Shown: one piece after another, positions 1 through 8,024 of the stretch
Position numbering within the stretch: the stretch's first letter is position 1
How the letters are laid out: every line of letters starts with the position of its first letter
From: Microbacterium sp. SD291
GTDB lineage: Bacteria; Actinomycetota; Actinomycetes; Actinomycetales; Microbacteriaceae
Assembly: GCF_017355365.1 (NCBI RefSeq)
Contig: NZ_JADIJR010000012.1
Location: forward strand, 1-64,000
DNA length: 64,000 nucleotides
Direction: 5' to 3'
Program-made: the position numbers and the translations under genes
Notes under the pieces: generated by a model
The model's database searches: none
Seen by the model: only the letters and a program-made list of their open reading frames with translations
Told to the model about the DNA's origin: nothing

Positions 1-149
1 CTGGGCGGCTCTGATTTCGCTGTTCATCGGCTTCAGGCTCCTTGCTCGATCGCCACTTCGGTCGACGGACTCACGTACGTGCGTGTCCGGCCCCGGAGGG
101 GCTTCCGTGATTGATCTCCCCATTGCAGCGGCAGGCAGCGCTCCTGGAC

Positions 150-163
150 GGGTCGAAGGTCCC
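150..163. promoter_or_regulatory. DosR/DevR-like box 1
   Basis: GGGTCGAAGGTCCC matches 11 of the 14 core positions of the mycobacterial DosR motif GGGACTWWAGTCCC. It lies about 100 bp before the universal stress protein gene and 26 bp before a second, better match. The known motif is established for mycobacteria; its use here is inferred from the DosR/DosS-like pair encoded next door. Confidence 0.4.
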
Positions 164-188
164 GTGCAGGAGCACTGGCCGGGTGGAC

Positions 189-202
189 GGGACTTTCGGC
201 CC
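189..202. promoter_or_regulatory. DosR/DevR-like box 2
   Basis: GGGACTTTCGGCCC matches 12 of 14 core positions of the DosR motif and ends about 60 bp before the universal stress protein start. Paired DosR boxes upstream of USP genes are usual in mycobacteria. The rest of 1-261 shows nothing else I can support. Confidence 0.5.
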
Positions 203-261
203 GCAGAAGCGGTGCCCCTGAGACGTACGGTCGACCCGGGTGAATGAGGAGGGAGACCGCG

Positions 262-1113
262 ATGGAACGCATCGTCCTCGGCTACGACGGCGGACCCGCG
301 GCGGTCGCCGCGCTTTCCTGGGTGATCCGACGCGTCAACAGAAGGGTCGCGCGCATCGACATCGTCAGCGTTGTGCCGACGCACGCAGTGGATCGATCCT
401 CGTCGCTCGAACACTTGGAGGCTGCAGAAGCCCGGCTCCGTGACCAGGCGCGGGGAACGCGCGTGGGATTGCATCGTCTCGAAGGCGATGTCGCCGATGG
501 CCTGGCCGGGGTTGTCGACGACGCCGATATTCTCGTGACAGGGATCAATCTCGGTCGCCCGGTCCGCGCGAAGCTCGCGGGAGCGCTGCCCGTTCGCCTG
601 AGTGCACGCGCAGACGTTCCGGTCGTTCTGGTTCCGTCAGACTGGACAGAGACGGGGGATCCCGTCACCGTCGGCATCGCCGCAGACGGCTCCTCTGATG
701 CTGCGCTCGCATTCGCGGCGGCCGAAGCCGAGATCCTCGACGTGCCGACCCGACTGGTGCACTCGTGGCTGATGCCGACCCCGCGATTCGCTGAACCTCA
801 CGCGGTGCAGCCTACGCCGGAGAGCGTCGCGGAGGGCCACAGCAGAGTGCTCGACCGAGCTTCCGTGTGGGTCCTCGGTCACTACCCGAGGGCTGCCGTC
901 TGCACCGAGCTGGTCCGCGATGTCGCGTCTGGTGCGCTGCTGAGCTATGCCGATCGGTCCTCGATGCTGGTGATGGGCACCCGACGCCTCGGTCCGCTCG
1001 CCGGCAGTCTGTTCGGATCGGTCACGCAGGAGGTTCTCTGGCGTGCTGAATGCCCAGTGGCGATCGTGCCATCCTCATCGCGGCCTCGACGCCCCCGGAT
1101 CGGCTCGGCGTGA
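262..1113 (+). CDS. Universal stress protein, two USP domains
   Basis: A 283-residue cytosolic protein made of two tandem UspA folds (about 1-135 and 137-275). The second carries the ATP-binding pattern G-x2-G-x9-G-S in MGTRRLGPLAGSLFGS; the first is more degenerate. I chose ATG 262 over ATG 244 because the earlier codon overlaps the ribosome site GAGGAGGG that serves 262. Tandem USPs of this type are classic DosR-regulon members, and the gene faces a DosR-like regulator with two DosR-like boxes upstream. The likely role is nucleotide-sensing stress or hypoxia adaptation. Codons are less GC-biased than in genes after 4.2 kb. The USP family is certain; the specific role is inferred. Confidence 0.88.
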   Translation: MERIVLGYDGGPAAVAALSWVIRRVNRRVARIDIVSVVPTHAVDRSSSLEHLEAAEARLRDQARGTRVGLHRLEGDVADGLAGVVDDADILVTGINLGRPVRAKLAGALPVRLSARADVPVVLVPSDWTETGDPVTVGIAADGSSDAALAFAAAEAEILDVPTRLVHSWLMPTPRFAEPHAVQPTPESVAEGHSRVLDRASVWVLGHYPRAAVCTELVRDVASGALLSYADRSSMLVMGTRRLGPLAGSLFGSVTQEVLWRAECPVAIVPSSSRPRRPRIGSA

Positions 1114-1145
1114 CGGCGCCTGTGCCCCGCCATCGCGGATCCGGC

Positions 1146-1781
1146 TCACTCCGGCTCGTGCCCCAACTGCAATATCGCCGCCTGAGTTCGCCGCTCGAGG
1201 CCCAGCTTGCTCAAGAGCGAGGACACGTAGTTCTTGACGGTCTTCTCTGCGATGCCGAGACGCTCGCCGATCTGGCGGTTCGTCAGGCCGTCGGCGATCA
1301 GCCGGAGTATCTGACGCTCGCGCAGACCCAAGGACCCCAGACGCGGATCCTCCTCGTCAGCGCGCTGGCGGATCATGGCGGTCGCCTGATGGACAACTCG
1401 CGGGTTCATCAGAGATCGCCCGGCAGCAACGACCCTGACTGCCTCCACCAGTCGTTGACCGCCGATGTCCTTGAGCACATAGCCCGCGGCTCCTGCGAGG
1501 ACCGCCGCGTTGACAGCAGCGTCGTCATCGTATGCGGTCAGAATCAGACACGCCACGCCAGACATGCGTGAGCGGATGTCTCTGCACAGGTCGATGCCGC
1601 TGCCGTCCGGAAGGCGAACGTCGAGCACGGCCACATCCGGCTGAGTGGCCTGTATGCGTCCGGTGGCTTGCTGCACGGAGCCCGCCTCTCCGATGACCTC
1701 GATGTCGTCGAAGGAGCCGAGGAGGTCGGCGAGTCCGCGTCGGACGATCTCATGGTCGTCGACCAGGAACACTCTGATCAT
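1146..1781 (-). CDS. NarL/DosR-type response regulator
   Basis: A 211-residue regulator with an N-terminal receiver (MIRVFLVDDHE start, phospho-acceptor Asp in VLDVRLPDG, conserved Lys in LKDIGG) and a C-terminal LuxR-type helix-turn-helix (LGLRERQILRLIADGLTN, then EKTVKNYVSSLLSKLGLE). The order and motifs match the DevR/DosR group. The kinase stop codon directly precedes an in-frame ATG at 1796, but AAAGGGAG lies 5 codons further on, so ATG 1781 is preferred. It is co-transcribed with the upstream GAF kinase. It probably binds the GGGAC-type palindromes at 150, 189 and 3555. Its counterpart in Mycobacterium controls dormancy under low oxygen; that role here is inference. Confidence 0.88.
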   Translation of the reverse strand: MIRVFLVDDHEIVRRGLADLLGSFDDIEVIGEAGSVQQATGRIQATQPDVAVLDVRLPDGSGIDLCRDIRSRMSGVACLILTAYDDDAAVNAAVLAGAAGYVLKDIGGQRLVEAVRVVAAGRSLMNPRVVHQATAMIRQRADEEDPRLGSLGLRERQILRLIADGLTNRQIGERLGIAEKTVKNYVSSLLSKLGLERRTQAAILQLGHEPE

Positions 1782-1796
1782 CCTGCTCCCTTTCAT

Positions 1797-3491
1797 CTAC
1801 TCATCCGCGAGGGGTACCGACCACTTGGCCACAGTCCCTGTCTCGCTGGTGTCGAGAGAGAACTCACCGCCACGCGCGTTCGCGCGGTGGGCTACGTTGT
1901 CGAGGCCGCTCCGGCGTCCGGTCGCCGGGATGCCGACACCGTTATCCTCGACGCTGACGACGGCGAGACCGTCGACGACTCCCACTTCGACGGAGATGCG
2001 GTCGGCTTGGGAATGGCGAACCGCGTTGCTGAGGAGCTCACGCGCCGCGCCGAGGACGTCGGCGGCCAGTGGTCCGGTGATCGCGTGATCCACGGGACCG
2101 ATGAAGCGGAAGACGGGCGGTCGGGTAAGTGACCCGGTCAGCTCGGCGACGGCGTCGATGATGTGGTGTCGGATCGAGCTGCTGTCGCTGTGGGACAACG
2201 CGAAGATGACGTTCCGGATCTGCGTGATCGCGTCGTCGAGCTGCGCGACGGATTCGTTCAACCGCTCTGTTGCGGGACCCGAGGGAAGGCCGCTGGCGAC
2301 AGCCTGCAGGGTCAACCCGGTTCCGAAGAGCTGCTGGATCACATGATCGTGAAGATCCCGGGCTATGCGTCGACGGTCATCAGCGAGCATCGATCGCTGA
2401 CCCTCCTCACGAGCGTGCGCGAGCTCCAAGGCGATGCTGGCACGGGAGGCGAGGTCCGCAGCGCTTTCCGTCTCCGTCGCCGTGAATCGACGACCCGATG
2501 GGCTGCGTGCGATGCACACCGCTCCCCACAACCGTGCACGGGTCCTCAGCGGTGCGACGAGCACCGGTCCTTCGGCGCCGTCTCGGGTCAGTCGCAGCGG
2601 GTCGTCGGTGGGCTCGCCGCGGGGGAGCGAGCGCGGCTTGCCGTCGCTCAGTACCGAGCCCGCGCAGACAGCGTCGGTTTCGAGGACGCTCCCGCGCAGT
2701 GTGGCCTCGCCTGGCCCGCGTGCGGCGGCAACTCTCACGTTCTTCCCCTCATCGTCGGTGAGGACGATTGTCACCTGATCGATGTCAGGAAGATCGAATA
2801 TCCGGCCGGAGATGAGGTCGAGGGAAGTCTCGGTCGGCGATGAGAGAACTGATGACGAGAGCTCGGCGGCAGTCTTCATCCATCTTTCTCGAGTCCGTGC
2901 CTGATCAAGAAGTCGAGCGTTCTCGATCGCGAATCCGGCTGTGGTTGCCAGCGCCTCGATGAGTTGCTCGTCCTCCGATGTGAACTGACCTTCTCTTCGA
3001 TTCGTGAGATAGAGGTTCCCGAACACCTCGCCGCGAACTCGAACGGGGACGCCGAGAAAGGAGTCCATCGGAGGGTGATGAGCGGGGAACCCCGATGCGC
3101 GTCGGTCACTGCGCATGTGTGAGAGGCGGATTGGGTGGGGCTCGACGATCAATGCTCCGAGAAGGCCGTGCCCGGTCGGAAGATTCCCGATGGCTGCGGC
3201 AGCCGACTCATCCAGCCCCACGTAGATGAACTCGTCGAGTGAGTCGCCTTCAGGTGATATCACGCCCAGGGCGCCGTACTCGGCGTCGACCAGCGCTACG
3301 GCCGCATCGACGATCCGACGCAGCACCACCGAGAGCTCGCTCTCCTCCACCACCGCCTGTGTGGCAGACAGCAAGGCTCTCAGACGTTCCTGCGTCGTCC
3401 GGACACGTTCTGCATGGGCGAGGAGACTCGCGATCGCCTCGTCGAGATCGAGGCGCGGGCCATCCGGGAACGACAGCTGCTGTTCCTCCAT
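1797..3491 (-). CDS. GAF-domain sensor histidine kinase, DosS/DevS-like
   Basis: A 564-residue cytosolic kinase: two GAF domains (about 45-195 and 215-365), then a HisKA_3 dimerisation helix (RRRIARDLHDHVIQQLFG, phosphorylated His in LHDH) and a HATPase region with VEDNGVGIP. The first GAF contains GFPAHHPPMDSFLGVPVR, close to the haem-pocket region of mycobacterial DosS/DosT, so it may sense redox, O2, NO or CO. Whether the haem ligand is kept cannot be settled by eye. The frame stays open 86 codons upstream, but that part looks non-coding and overlaps the divergent gene; ATG 3491 is the natural start. The gene lies directly upstream of its response regulator on the same strand. Confidence 0.88.
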   Translation of the reverse strand: MEEQQLSFPDGPRLDLDEAIASLLAHAERVRTTQERLRALLSATQAVVEESELSVVLRRIVDAAVALVDAEYGALGVISPEGDSLDEFIYVGLDESAAAAIGNLPTGHGLLGALIVEPHPIRLSHMRSDRRASGFPAHHPPMDSFLGVPVRVRGEVFGNLYLTNRREGQFTSEDEQLIEALATTAGFAIENARLLDQARTRERWMKTAAELSSSVLSSPTETSLDLISGRIFDLPDIDQVTIVLTDDEGKNVRVAAARGPGEATLRGSVLETDAVCAGSVLSDGKPRSLPRGEPTDDPLRLTRDGAEGPVLVAPLRTRARLWGAVCIARSPSGRRFTATETESAADLASRASIALELAHAREEGQRSMLADDRRRIARDLHDHVIQQLFGTGLTLQAVASGLPSGPATERLNESVAQLDDAITQIRNVIFALSHSDSSSIRHHIIDAVAELTGSLTRPPVFRFIGPVDHAITGPLAADVLGAARELLSNAVRHSQADRISVEVGVVDGLAVVSVEDNGVGIPATGRRSGLDNVAHRANARGGEFSLDTSETGTVAKWSVPLADE

Positions 3492-3554
3492 GCCACCCGG
3501 CTTTCTCTTGTCCCAGCCACGATACGACCGGTGCGCGGCTGGCGCCATCTCTGC

Positions 3555-3568
3555 GGGACCTTTGGCCC
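3555..3568. promoter_or_regulatory. DosR/DevR-like box 3
   Basis: GGGACCTTTGGCCC lies between the divergent kinase (start 3491) and the FMN-binding protein gene (start 3619), 51 bp before the latter. It matches 11 of 14 positions of the DosR core and is itself a near-palindrome (GGGACC TT TGGCCC). It could control both directions. Confidence 0.45.
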
Positions 3569-3618
3569 TTCCCCGTTCTCCCGCGGTCTGCTGCACTGAT
3601 ACGACGAAAGGACGAGAC

Positions 3619-4179
3619 ATGGCGATCGCACCCAGTGCACACCCTGGGCACCTGAGCACGGCAGAGTGCTGGCAATTGCTTGAAGGGCAGGACGTGGGCA
3701 GGCTGGTGATCCCCGGCAGAGATGCATCACCGCAGATCTTTCCCGTCAACTATGTGGCCCACGAGGGATCGATCTACATCCGCACGGCTTCGGACCTGAA
3801 GCTCACCAGCATCGAAGGCAGGAACGACGTTCTCGGTGCCTTCGAAATAGACGGCGGCGCAACAGAGGAACGATGGAGTGTTGTCGTTCGAGGCCCTGTG
3901 ACCCATCTCAGAGACGAAGTTGAGATCGAGCGTTCGGGCGTTCGCCGTGTCTCCACATGGAGCCCGCGCTTCAAGCCTCACGTCGTGAGGTTGACAGCTC
4001 AGATCGTCACGGGGCGTCGCTTTCACCGCAATCCGGAAGCATTGTCGGCTGCGTCAGCGACATCTTCGCCCTCGACTCTCGGTTCGCCGGTGAGAACTGC
4101 CGTGTCGCGTGCCGATGAGACAGGACACCGAGAAGCTCGGCCGACTCGGATCCCTTCCTTTCCCCCGGCGCCATCGTAG
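3619..4179 (+). CDS. Pyridoxamine 5'-phosphate oxidase family FMN-binding protein
   Basis: A 186-residue protein with a split-barrel flavin-binding fold: an N-terminal helix (LSTAECWQLLEGQDVGRLVI), then strands PVNYVAHEGSIYIRTASDLK and VVVRGPVTHL. The first 135 residues fit the PPOX-like family (FMN or F420 binding); the last 45 are polar and look disordered. A long open frame runs upstream, but ATG 3619 follows GAAAGGACG, agrees with the domain start and clears the divergent kinase. Proteins of this type are common in DosR regulons, which fits box 3 just upstream. The substrate is unknown; a redox or flavin reductase role is plausible but not shown. Confidence 0.8.
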   Translation: MAIAPSAHPGHLSTAECWQLLEGQDVGRLVIPGRDASPQIFPVNYVAHEGSIYIRTASDLKLTSIEGRNDVLGAFEIDGGATEERWSVVVRGPVTHLRDEVEIERSGVRRVSTWSPRFKPHVVRLTAQIVTGRRFHRNPEALSAASATSSPSTLGSPVRTAVSRADETGHREARPTRIPSFPPAPS

Positions 4180-4217
4180 ATCTCGCACTGCGGCCCAACT
4201 CACCTTGCAATCAACTC

Positions 4218-4264
4218 TTGACACGGCATCCGCTTCGGCATAACGTACAACCAAATGGTTGCAC
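4218..4264 (+). promoter_or_regulatory. Promoter and operator overlapping a leaderless start
   Basis: TTGACA (4218-4223), a 17-bp spacer and TAACGT (4241-4246) form a near-consensus sigma-70 promoter. The expected transcript start is at or within 2 nt of ATG 4255, so the mRNA should be leaderless. A 20-bp inverted repeat at 4245-4264 (arms GTACAACCA/TGGTTGCAC, 8 of 9 paired) covers the -10 end, the start site and the ATG. This is an ideal position for repression by the ArsR-family protein it precedes. Confidence 0.72.
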
Positions 4265-4632
4265 AAATTGAACTGAGCGAAGCGGAGGTCGACCGTGTGT
4301 TCCACGCACTGGCGACGTCGACCCGGCGCGACATCCTGCGCCGGACGATCGAGCGTGAGCAGTCCGTCTCGACCCTCGCCTCCGAATACGAGATGTCGTT
4401 CGCAGCGGTGCAGAAGCACGTGGCGGTGCTCGAAGCCGCGAACCTCATCATCAAGCGCGCCGAGGGACGCGAGCGGCTCGTCCGCGCGAACCCCGAGATG
4501 ATCGCCCGCGCCAGGGCGCTCCTCGCCCGTTACGAAGAGCTGTGGCGGTCGCGCATCGCCAGGCTCGACGATCTGCTGGCCGAGCCGGCATCCACGCAGC
4601 ACGACACCGAACCGAATGAGCAGGGAGACTGA
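4255..4632 (+). CDS. ArsR-family winged-helix regulator
   Basis: A 125-residue ArsR/SmtB-fold repressor: DRVFHALATSTRRDILRRT, then the recognition region VSTLASEYEMSFAAVQKHVAVLEAANLI and a wing (KRAEGRERLVRANP). It lacks the cysteine clusters of metal sensors and belongs to the subgroup paired with SRPBCC/AHSA1 genes. The start is fixed by a consensus promoter whose +1 coincides with ATG 4255. It overlaps an inverted repeat, implying autorepression. The SRPBCC gene begins one base after this stop, so the two are co-transcribed and the regulator probably controls both. The ligand is unknown. Confidence 0.85.
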   Translation: MVAQIELSEAEVDRVFHALATSTRRDILRRTIEREQSVSTLASEYEMSFAAVQKHVAVLEAANLIIKRAEGRERLVRANPEMIARARALLARYEELWRSRIARLDDLLAEPASTQHDTEPNEQGD

Positions 4633-4633
4633 C

Positions 4634-5614
4634 ATGCCCGTCACCGACGTGATCACCGATACCGAGAACCTCACCATGACCGTCGTCGCGGACTTCGCGG
4701 CGCCCGTCGAGCGGGTCTGGTCCGCCTACAGCGACCCGCGCCAGCTCGAGCGCTTCTGGGGCCCTCCCGGATGGCCCGCCACCTTCACCAGCTGGGACCA
4801 CTCCGTCGGAGGCCGCGCGAACTACACCATGAACGGGCCGCGCGGGGAGAGCTCCTCGGGTTCGTGGGAGTTCCTCGCGATCGAGGCGCCGAGCCGCTTC
4901 GAGGTCATCGACGCCTTCGCCGACGAAGACGGCGAGCCGCTTGAGAACTTCCCGGCGACACGCATGACGTTCGACTTCGAGCCGACCGCCGACGGCAGCC
5001 GCATGGTCACGAAGAGCTACTTCCCCTCGGTCGAGGCGCTCGAGCAGCTCGTCGGCATGGGCATGGTCGAGGGCCTCAAGATGGCGATGGCCCAGCTCGA
5101 CATCGTGCTGCAGGACCTCCGCGAGTTCGCACAGGGCAAGGGCACCGAGGTCGAGCTGCTCGACGACACCCACGTGCGCATCACGCGCCTCGTCGACGGG
5201 CCGCGAGACCTCGTCTGGCGCGCCTACAACGAGGAGGAGCTGATGCGGCAGTGGATGCTCGGCCCGGACGGGTGGGAGATGACCGAGTGCGTCATCGCGA
5301 CCACTCCCGGCGACACGCACCGCACGTCATGGGCGCCGGTCGGCGACACCGAGGGCGAGGCGTTCGGCTTCGAAGGCGAGGTGCTGCTCGTCGACGCACC
5401 GCGTCGCGCCGTCACCACCGAGCGGATGATCGGCACCGACGGCCCCGAGACGCTCAACGACCTCAACCTGTACGAGGAGGACGGCGCGACGCTCGTCACG
5501 CTGCTCATCGAGTACCCCGACAAGGAGACCCGCGACATGATCCTCGCCACCGGCATGGCCGAGGGCATGGAGGCGTCGTACGCCCGCCTGGAGAGCACGC
5601 TGCTCAAGGTCTGA
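4634..5614 (+). CDS. SRPBCC (AHSA1-like) protein, duplicated domain
   Basis: A 326-residue protein with two START/AHSA1-like hydrophobic-pocket domains in tandem. The first (about 10-155) starts with VVADFAAPVERVWSAYSDPRQL and the second (about 165-320) with ITRLVDGPRDLVWRAYNEEEL. Family members are usually about 150 residues, so this is an internal duplication. An earlier ATG at 4616 lies inside the ArsR gene; ATG 4634 follows CAGGGAGA and is preferred. It forms an operon with the ArsR-type regulator. Such pairs are linked to stress and to binding of small hydrophobic ligands, but no substrate can be named from sequence. Confidence 0.85.
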   Translation: MPVTDVITDTENLTMTVVADFAAPVERVWSAYSDPRQLERFWGPPGWPATFTSWDHSVGGRANYTMNGPRGESSSGSWEFLAIEAPSRFEVIDAFADEDGEPLENFPATRMTFDFEPTADGSRMVTKSYFPSVEALEQLVGMGMVEGLKMAMAQLDIVLQDLREFAQGKGTEVELLDDTHVRITRLVDGPRDLVWRAYNEEELMRQWMLGPDGWEMTECVIATTPGDTHRTSWAPVGDTEGEAFGFEGEVLLVDAPRRAVTTERMIGTDGPETLNDLNLYEEDGATLVTLLIEYPDKETRDMILATGMAEGMEASYARLESTLLKV

Positions 5615-5618
5615 GGTT

Positions 5619-5698
5619 CACAACTCCTCAGAGACCGGCCGGCTCCCTCGGGAATCGGCCGGTCTCGCGTGCAGGGACGGTGAATCTGAGGAGTCATG
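5619..5698. repeat. 80-bp palindromic repeat (family F1), copy 1
   Basis: Begins CACAACTCCTCAGAGA and ends CTGAGGAGTCATG, with ends largely complementary and a variable GC-rich interior. Exactly 80 bp, like five other copies in this window. It starts 5 bp after the SRPBCC stop and could act as its transcription end. Confidence 0.8.
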
Positions 5699-5712
5699 CC
5701 CGGCCGCCGCGC

Positions 5713-5792
5713 CATAACTCCGGAGAAGTGGCCGGATCAGTCGCGAATCAGCTGATTCTGACGCGTCGGCGGACGGGATCTCCGGAGTTGTG
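5713..5792. repeat. 80-bp palindromic repeat (family F1), copy 2
   Basis: Begins CATAACTCCGGAGA and ends TCTCCGGAGTTGTG, exactly 80 bp, 14 bp after copy 1. Between the SRPBCC gene and the convergent SGNH hydrolase gene (5615-5836) there is nothing but this repeat pair. Confidence 0.82.
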
Positions 5793-5836
5793 GCGCCGGA
5801 TGCCTGGCCATGGACGCCCGGCGGCCCGGCATCCGC

Positions 5837-6754
5837 TCACCAGACCGTCTTGATCTGCCCGGTGTACGCCACGTACCCGCTGGCATTCGGATGGAATCCG
5901 GCCGCCGTGTTGAACCAGCTCCAGTCGTTGATCCACGGGCTCGCACTGCCGATCCCGTGCCCGGCGAAGGTCGCCTCGACATCCACGAACACCGCTCCGG
6001 CCGACTGCGCGCCCGCCCGGATCGCCACGTTGAGGGCGGTCGTGCTGGTGTTCACCTGCTGGGCGTAGGCCCTCGTGACCGTCGGCTCGAACAGCCGCGG
6101 ATAGCCGGTCACGATGATCTTCGCGGTCGGCGCCTTGGCCCTGATCGCGTTCACGGTCGCGGCGATCCGGGTGGCCACCGTGCCGTCCTGCACCATCGCG
6201 TCGCCCGCCGCGATCGCCTGCGTGCACGCCGACGAGCTCACGATGATGAAGCAGCTCTGCATCACCGTGCCGAATCCGACGTCGTTGCCGCCGGCCGTCA
6301 GCGTGACGCGCGTCGTGTTCGCAGGCACCTGCGGGATCTGCAAGGACGCCACCTCGACCGTGGAGCTGCCGGAGCACGCGGGGCGCGCGACCAGATCGAT
6401 CTTCCGGTCGGCATCGATGAGCGCGGGGTACCCCTTCGAGCTCACGTAGCAGGTCGTGCTGAGGTAGCTGCCGGCACCCTGGCCGGCCGCGTAGGAGTCG
6501 CCGAGGGCTGCATATGTCACGGAGCTCGGCTTGCCTCCGCCGCCTCCTCCGTTGCCGCCGGGTGCGGCGGACGCAGGGGCCGCCGCACCCACTGCGACGC
6601 CGGCGGCGACGGCGATCACGGCGAGAAGGCGGAGGGCCCGTCGTGCGGGCGATGGTACGGCGGATGCCGCGTCGATCCCGGACGGGATCGTGCGAGGGGC
6701 GTGGTCAGTCGCGTAGCGAAGGGCGCGGCCGAATCGGGTTGATCTGGCGCTCAT
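5837..6754 (-). CDS. Secreted SGNH/GDSL hydrolase
   Basis: A 305-residue secreted esterase/lipase. A basic N-terminus and hydrophobic helix (LLAVIAVAAGVAVGAAAPASA) form a signal peptide, followed by a Gly-rich linker. The SGNH blocks are clear: ALGDSYAAGQG (nucleophile Ser, block I), TAGGNDVGFG (block III, oxyanion Gly/Asn) and GFHPNASG (block V, catalytic His). Paired cysteines suggest disulphides, as in Streptomyces scoe-type lipases. ATG 6763 is also possible, but a -10-like TAGTGT ends 7 nt before ATG 6754, which suggests a leaderless transcript from 6754. The probable activity is extracellular ester hydrolysis; the substrate is unknown. Confidence 0.87.
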   Translation of the reverse strand: MSARSTRFGRALRYATDHAPRTIPSGIDAASAVPSPARRALRLLAVIAVAAGVAVGAAAPASAAPGGNGGGGGGKPSSVTYAALGDSYAAGQGAGSYLSTTCYVSSKGYPALIDADRKIDLVARPACSGSSTVEVASLQIPQVPANTTRVTLTAGGNDVGFGTVMQSCFIIVSSSACTQAIAAGDAMVQDGTVATRIAATVNAIRAKAPTAKIIVTGYPRLFEPTVTRAYAQQVNTSTTALNVAIRAGAQSAGAVFVDVEATFAGHGIGSASPWINDWSWFNTAAGFHPNASGYVAYTGQIKTVW

Positions 6755-6835
6755 GTCGCACACACTAGACCTGTAGTTCAGCGCTGCACAGACCCAGTTC
6801 TGGGGGTGGAATGCGGGCGGGCTGTCCCGGGCCGG

Positions 6836-7678
6836 TCAGATCAGGCGGCGCAGCGCCTCTTCGAGGGAGACGCCCTGCGCCTCGGCGCGGTCGGTCAGGC
6901 GGGCGTGCTCCTCGGCGGTGAGCGTCAGCCGCAGTTCGATCGGATCCGACTCCGGCGCATCGAGTCCGTCGAGCAGGTCGGAAGCCTCGGCCCACAGCGG
7001 CTCGATGAGCGACGCCGCTGCGGCAGGGGAGGGAGCGGATGCCGCGGCGGCGGCGTAGCCGGAGGCCCGGGCGGCGTCGCGGTCAGCTTCGGCGCGCGCC
7101 TCGGCGTCATCGATCCAGGAGTCGTCTGGCGCATCGGCGGGCTCGGATGCCGAGGAGCGGTCCGCACCCGCGGCGACGGCCGCAGCACCCGCGACCGCTG
7201 CTCCGGCATCCGTCGCCCTGGTGAATCCGGGGCCCCGCCTCGGCTCCTGCTTCTGCTGGTAGGCCCTCGCGGCGGCGTTCGCGCGCTCGTCGGCGGCCTC
7301 GTTCAGAGGGTGGCCCGCATGCCCCTTGACCCAGGAGAACTCGACATCGCGTCCGCGGATCGCCTCATCGATGCCCTCGAGCAGGTCGCGGTTGAGCACA
7401 GGCCCGCCGTCGGACTTGCGCCAGCCCTTGCGCTTCCACCCCGGCATCCACTTGGTCACCGAGTCGATCACGTAGCGGCTGTCGCACTCGATGAGCAGCT
7501 TCTCGTCGGTGCCGGCCGTGGCCAGCAGCAGCTCGAGCACCGCCCGCAGCTCGCCCTGGTTGTTCGTGCCGTGCGGCGAGCCGCCGGCCGCCCAGTTCGC
7601 GTCGTCGATGTACCAGGCCCAGCCGTTCGGGCCGGGATTGCCCAGGGCGGAGCCGTCTGCGGCGGCGGTGATCGTCAT
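6836..7678 (-). CDS. rnhA: Ribonuclease HI with long C-terminal extension
   Basis: The N-terminal 145 residues are a type 1 RNase H, degrading RNA in RNA-DNA hybrids. The acidic catalytic set is visible: Asp in AADGSALGNPGPNGW, Glu in NNQGELRAVLELL, Asp in LIECDSRYVIDS and Asp in NEAADERANAA, plus the handle KGHAGHPLN. The remaining 135 residues are Ala-rich and disordered, ending in ELRLTLTAEEHARLTDRA, which resembles a ribbon-helix-helix motif. Typical RNase HI is about 155 residues, so this is an unusual extension. TACGGT sits exactly 6 nt before the ATG, implying leaderless expression. The function is firm; the tail's role is not known. Confidence 0.9.
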   Translation of the reverse strand: MTITAAADGSALGNPGPNGWAWYIDDANWAAGGSPHGTNNQGELRAVLELLLATAGTDEKLLIECDSRYVIDSVTKWMPGWKRKGWRKSDGGPVLNRDLLEGIDEAIRGRDVEFSWVKGHAGHPLNEAADERANAAARAYQQKQEPRRGPGFTRATDAGAAVAGAAAVAAGADRSSASEPADAPDDSWIDDAEARAEADRDAARASGYAAAAASAPSPAAAASLIEPLWAEASDLLDGLDAPESDPIELRLTLTAEEHARLTDRAEAQGVSLEEALRRLI

Positions 7679-7765
7679 CCCTCAACCGTAGCCGCGCGCG
7701 GCGACACGGCCGTGCGCACACAGTCCGTCGCCCGGCCCGCACGAGAACCGCGGCGACAGCCGCGC

Positions 7766-7990
7766 TCAGCCCTTCGGCTCGCTGCTCTCGATCGTCTCGG
7801 CCTCCGGGGCGGGCGGCGCCACCGGGAACACGATCGAGCTCACATCCCCGGCTGTGCCGAAACCCAGGCTCAGCGGATCGATGGCGGGCGCGGCATCCAG
7901 CAGATCTGCCGTGCCGTGCTCTCGCGGCTCGGAGGGGAGCCCTGCCCACTGCTTCTCTTCATCCTCCGGGCGGTGCTGGAAAAGTCCCAT
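7766..7990 (-). CDS. Small conserved hypothetical protein
   Basis: A 74-residue acidic protein beginning MGLFQHRPEDEEKQWAGLP and continuing with DLLDAAPAIDPLSLGF. No catalytic motif or membrane segment is visible. The frame is open further upstream, but the earlier part overlaps the next gene's coding region and reads as shadow; ATG 7990 gives the compact form. I recall similar short MGLF-starting proteins from actinobacteria but assign no function. It lies between the RNase H gene and the protease-inhibitor gene, all on the same strand. Confidence 0.6.
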   Translation of the reverse strand: MGLFQHRPEDEEKQWAGLPSEPREHGTADLLDAAPAIDPLSLGFGTAGDVSSIVFPVAPPAPEAETIESSEPKG

Positions 7991-8024
7991 GCATCCATTG
8001 TGCGCCCGAGTCGCGGAACCGGCG

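Noticed and set aside
244..261. ATG 244 as start of the universal stress protein
   Set aside because: Its codons form the ribosome site (GAGGAGGG) for ATG 262, where the USP domain begins.
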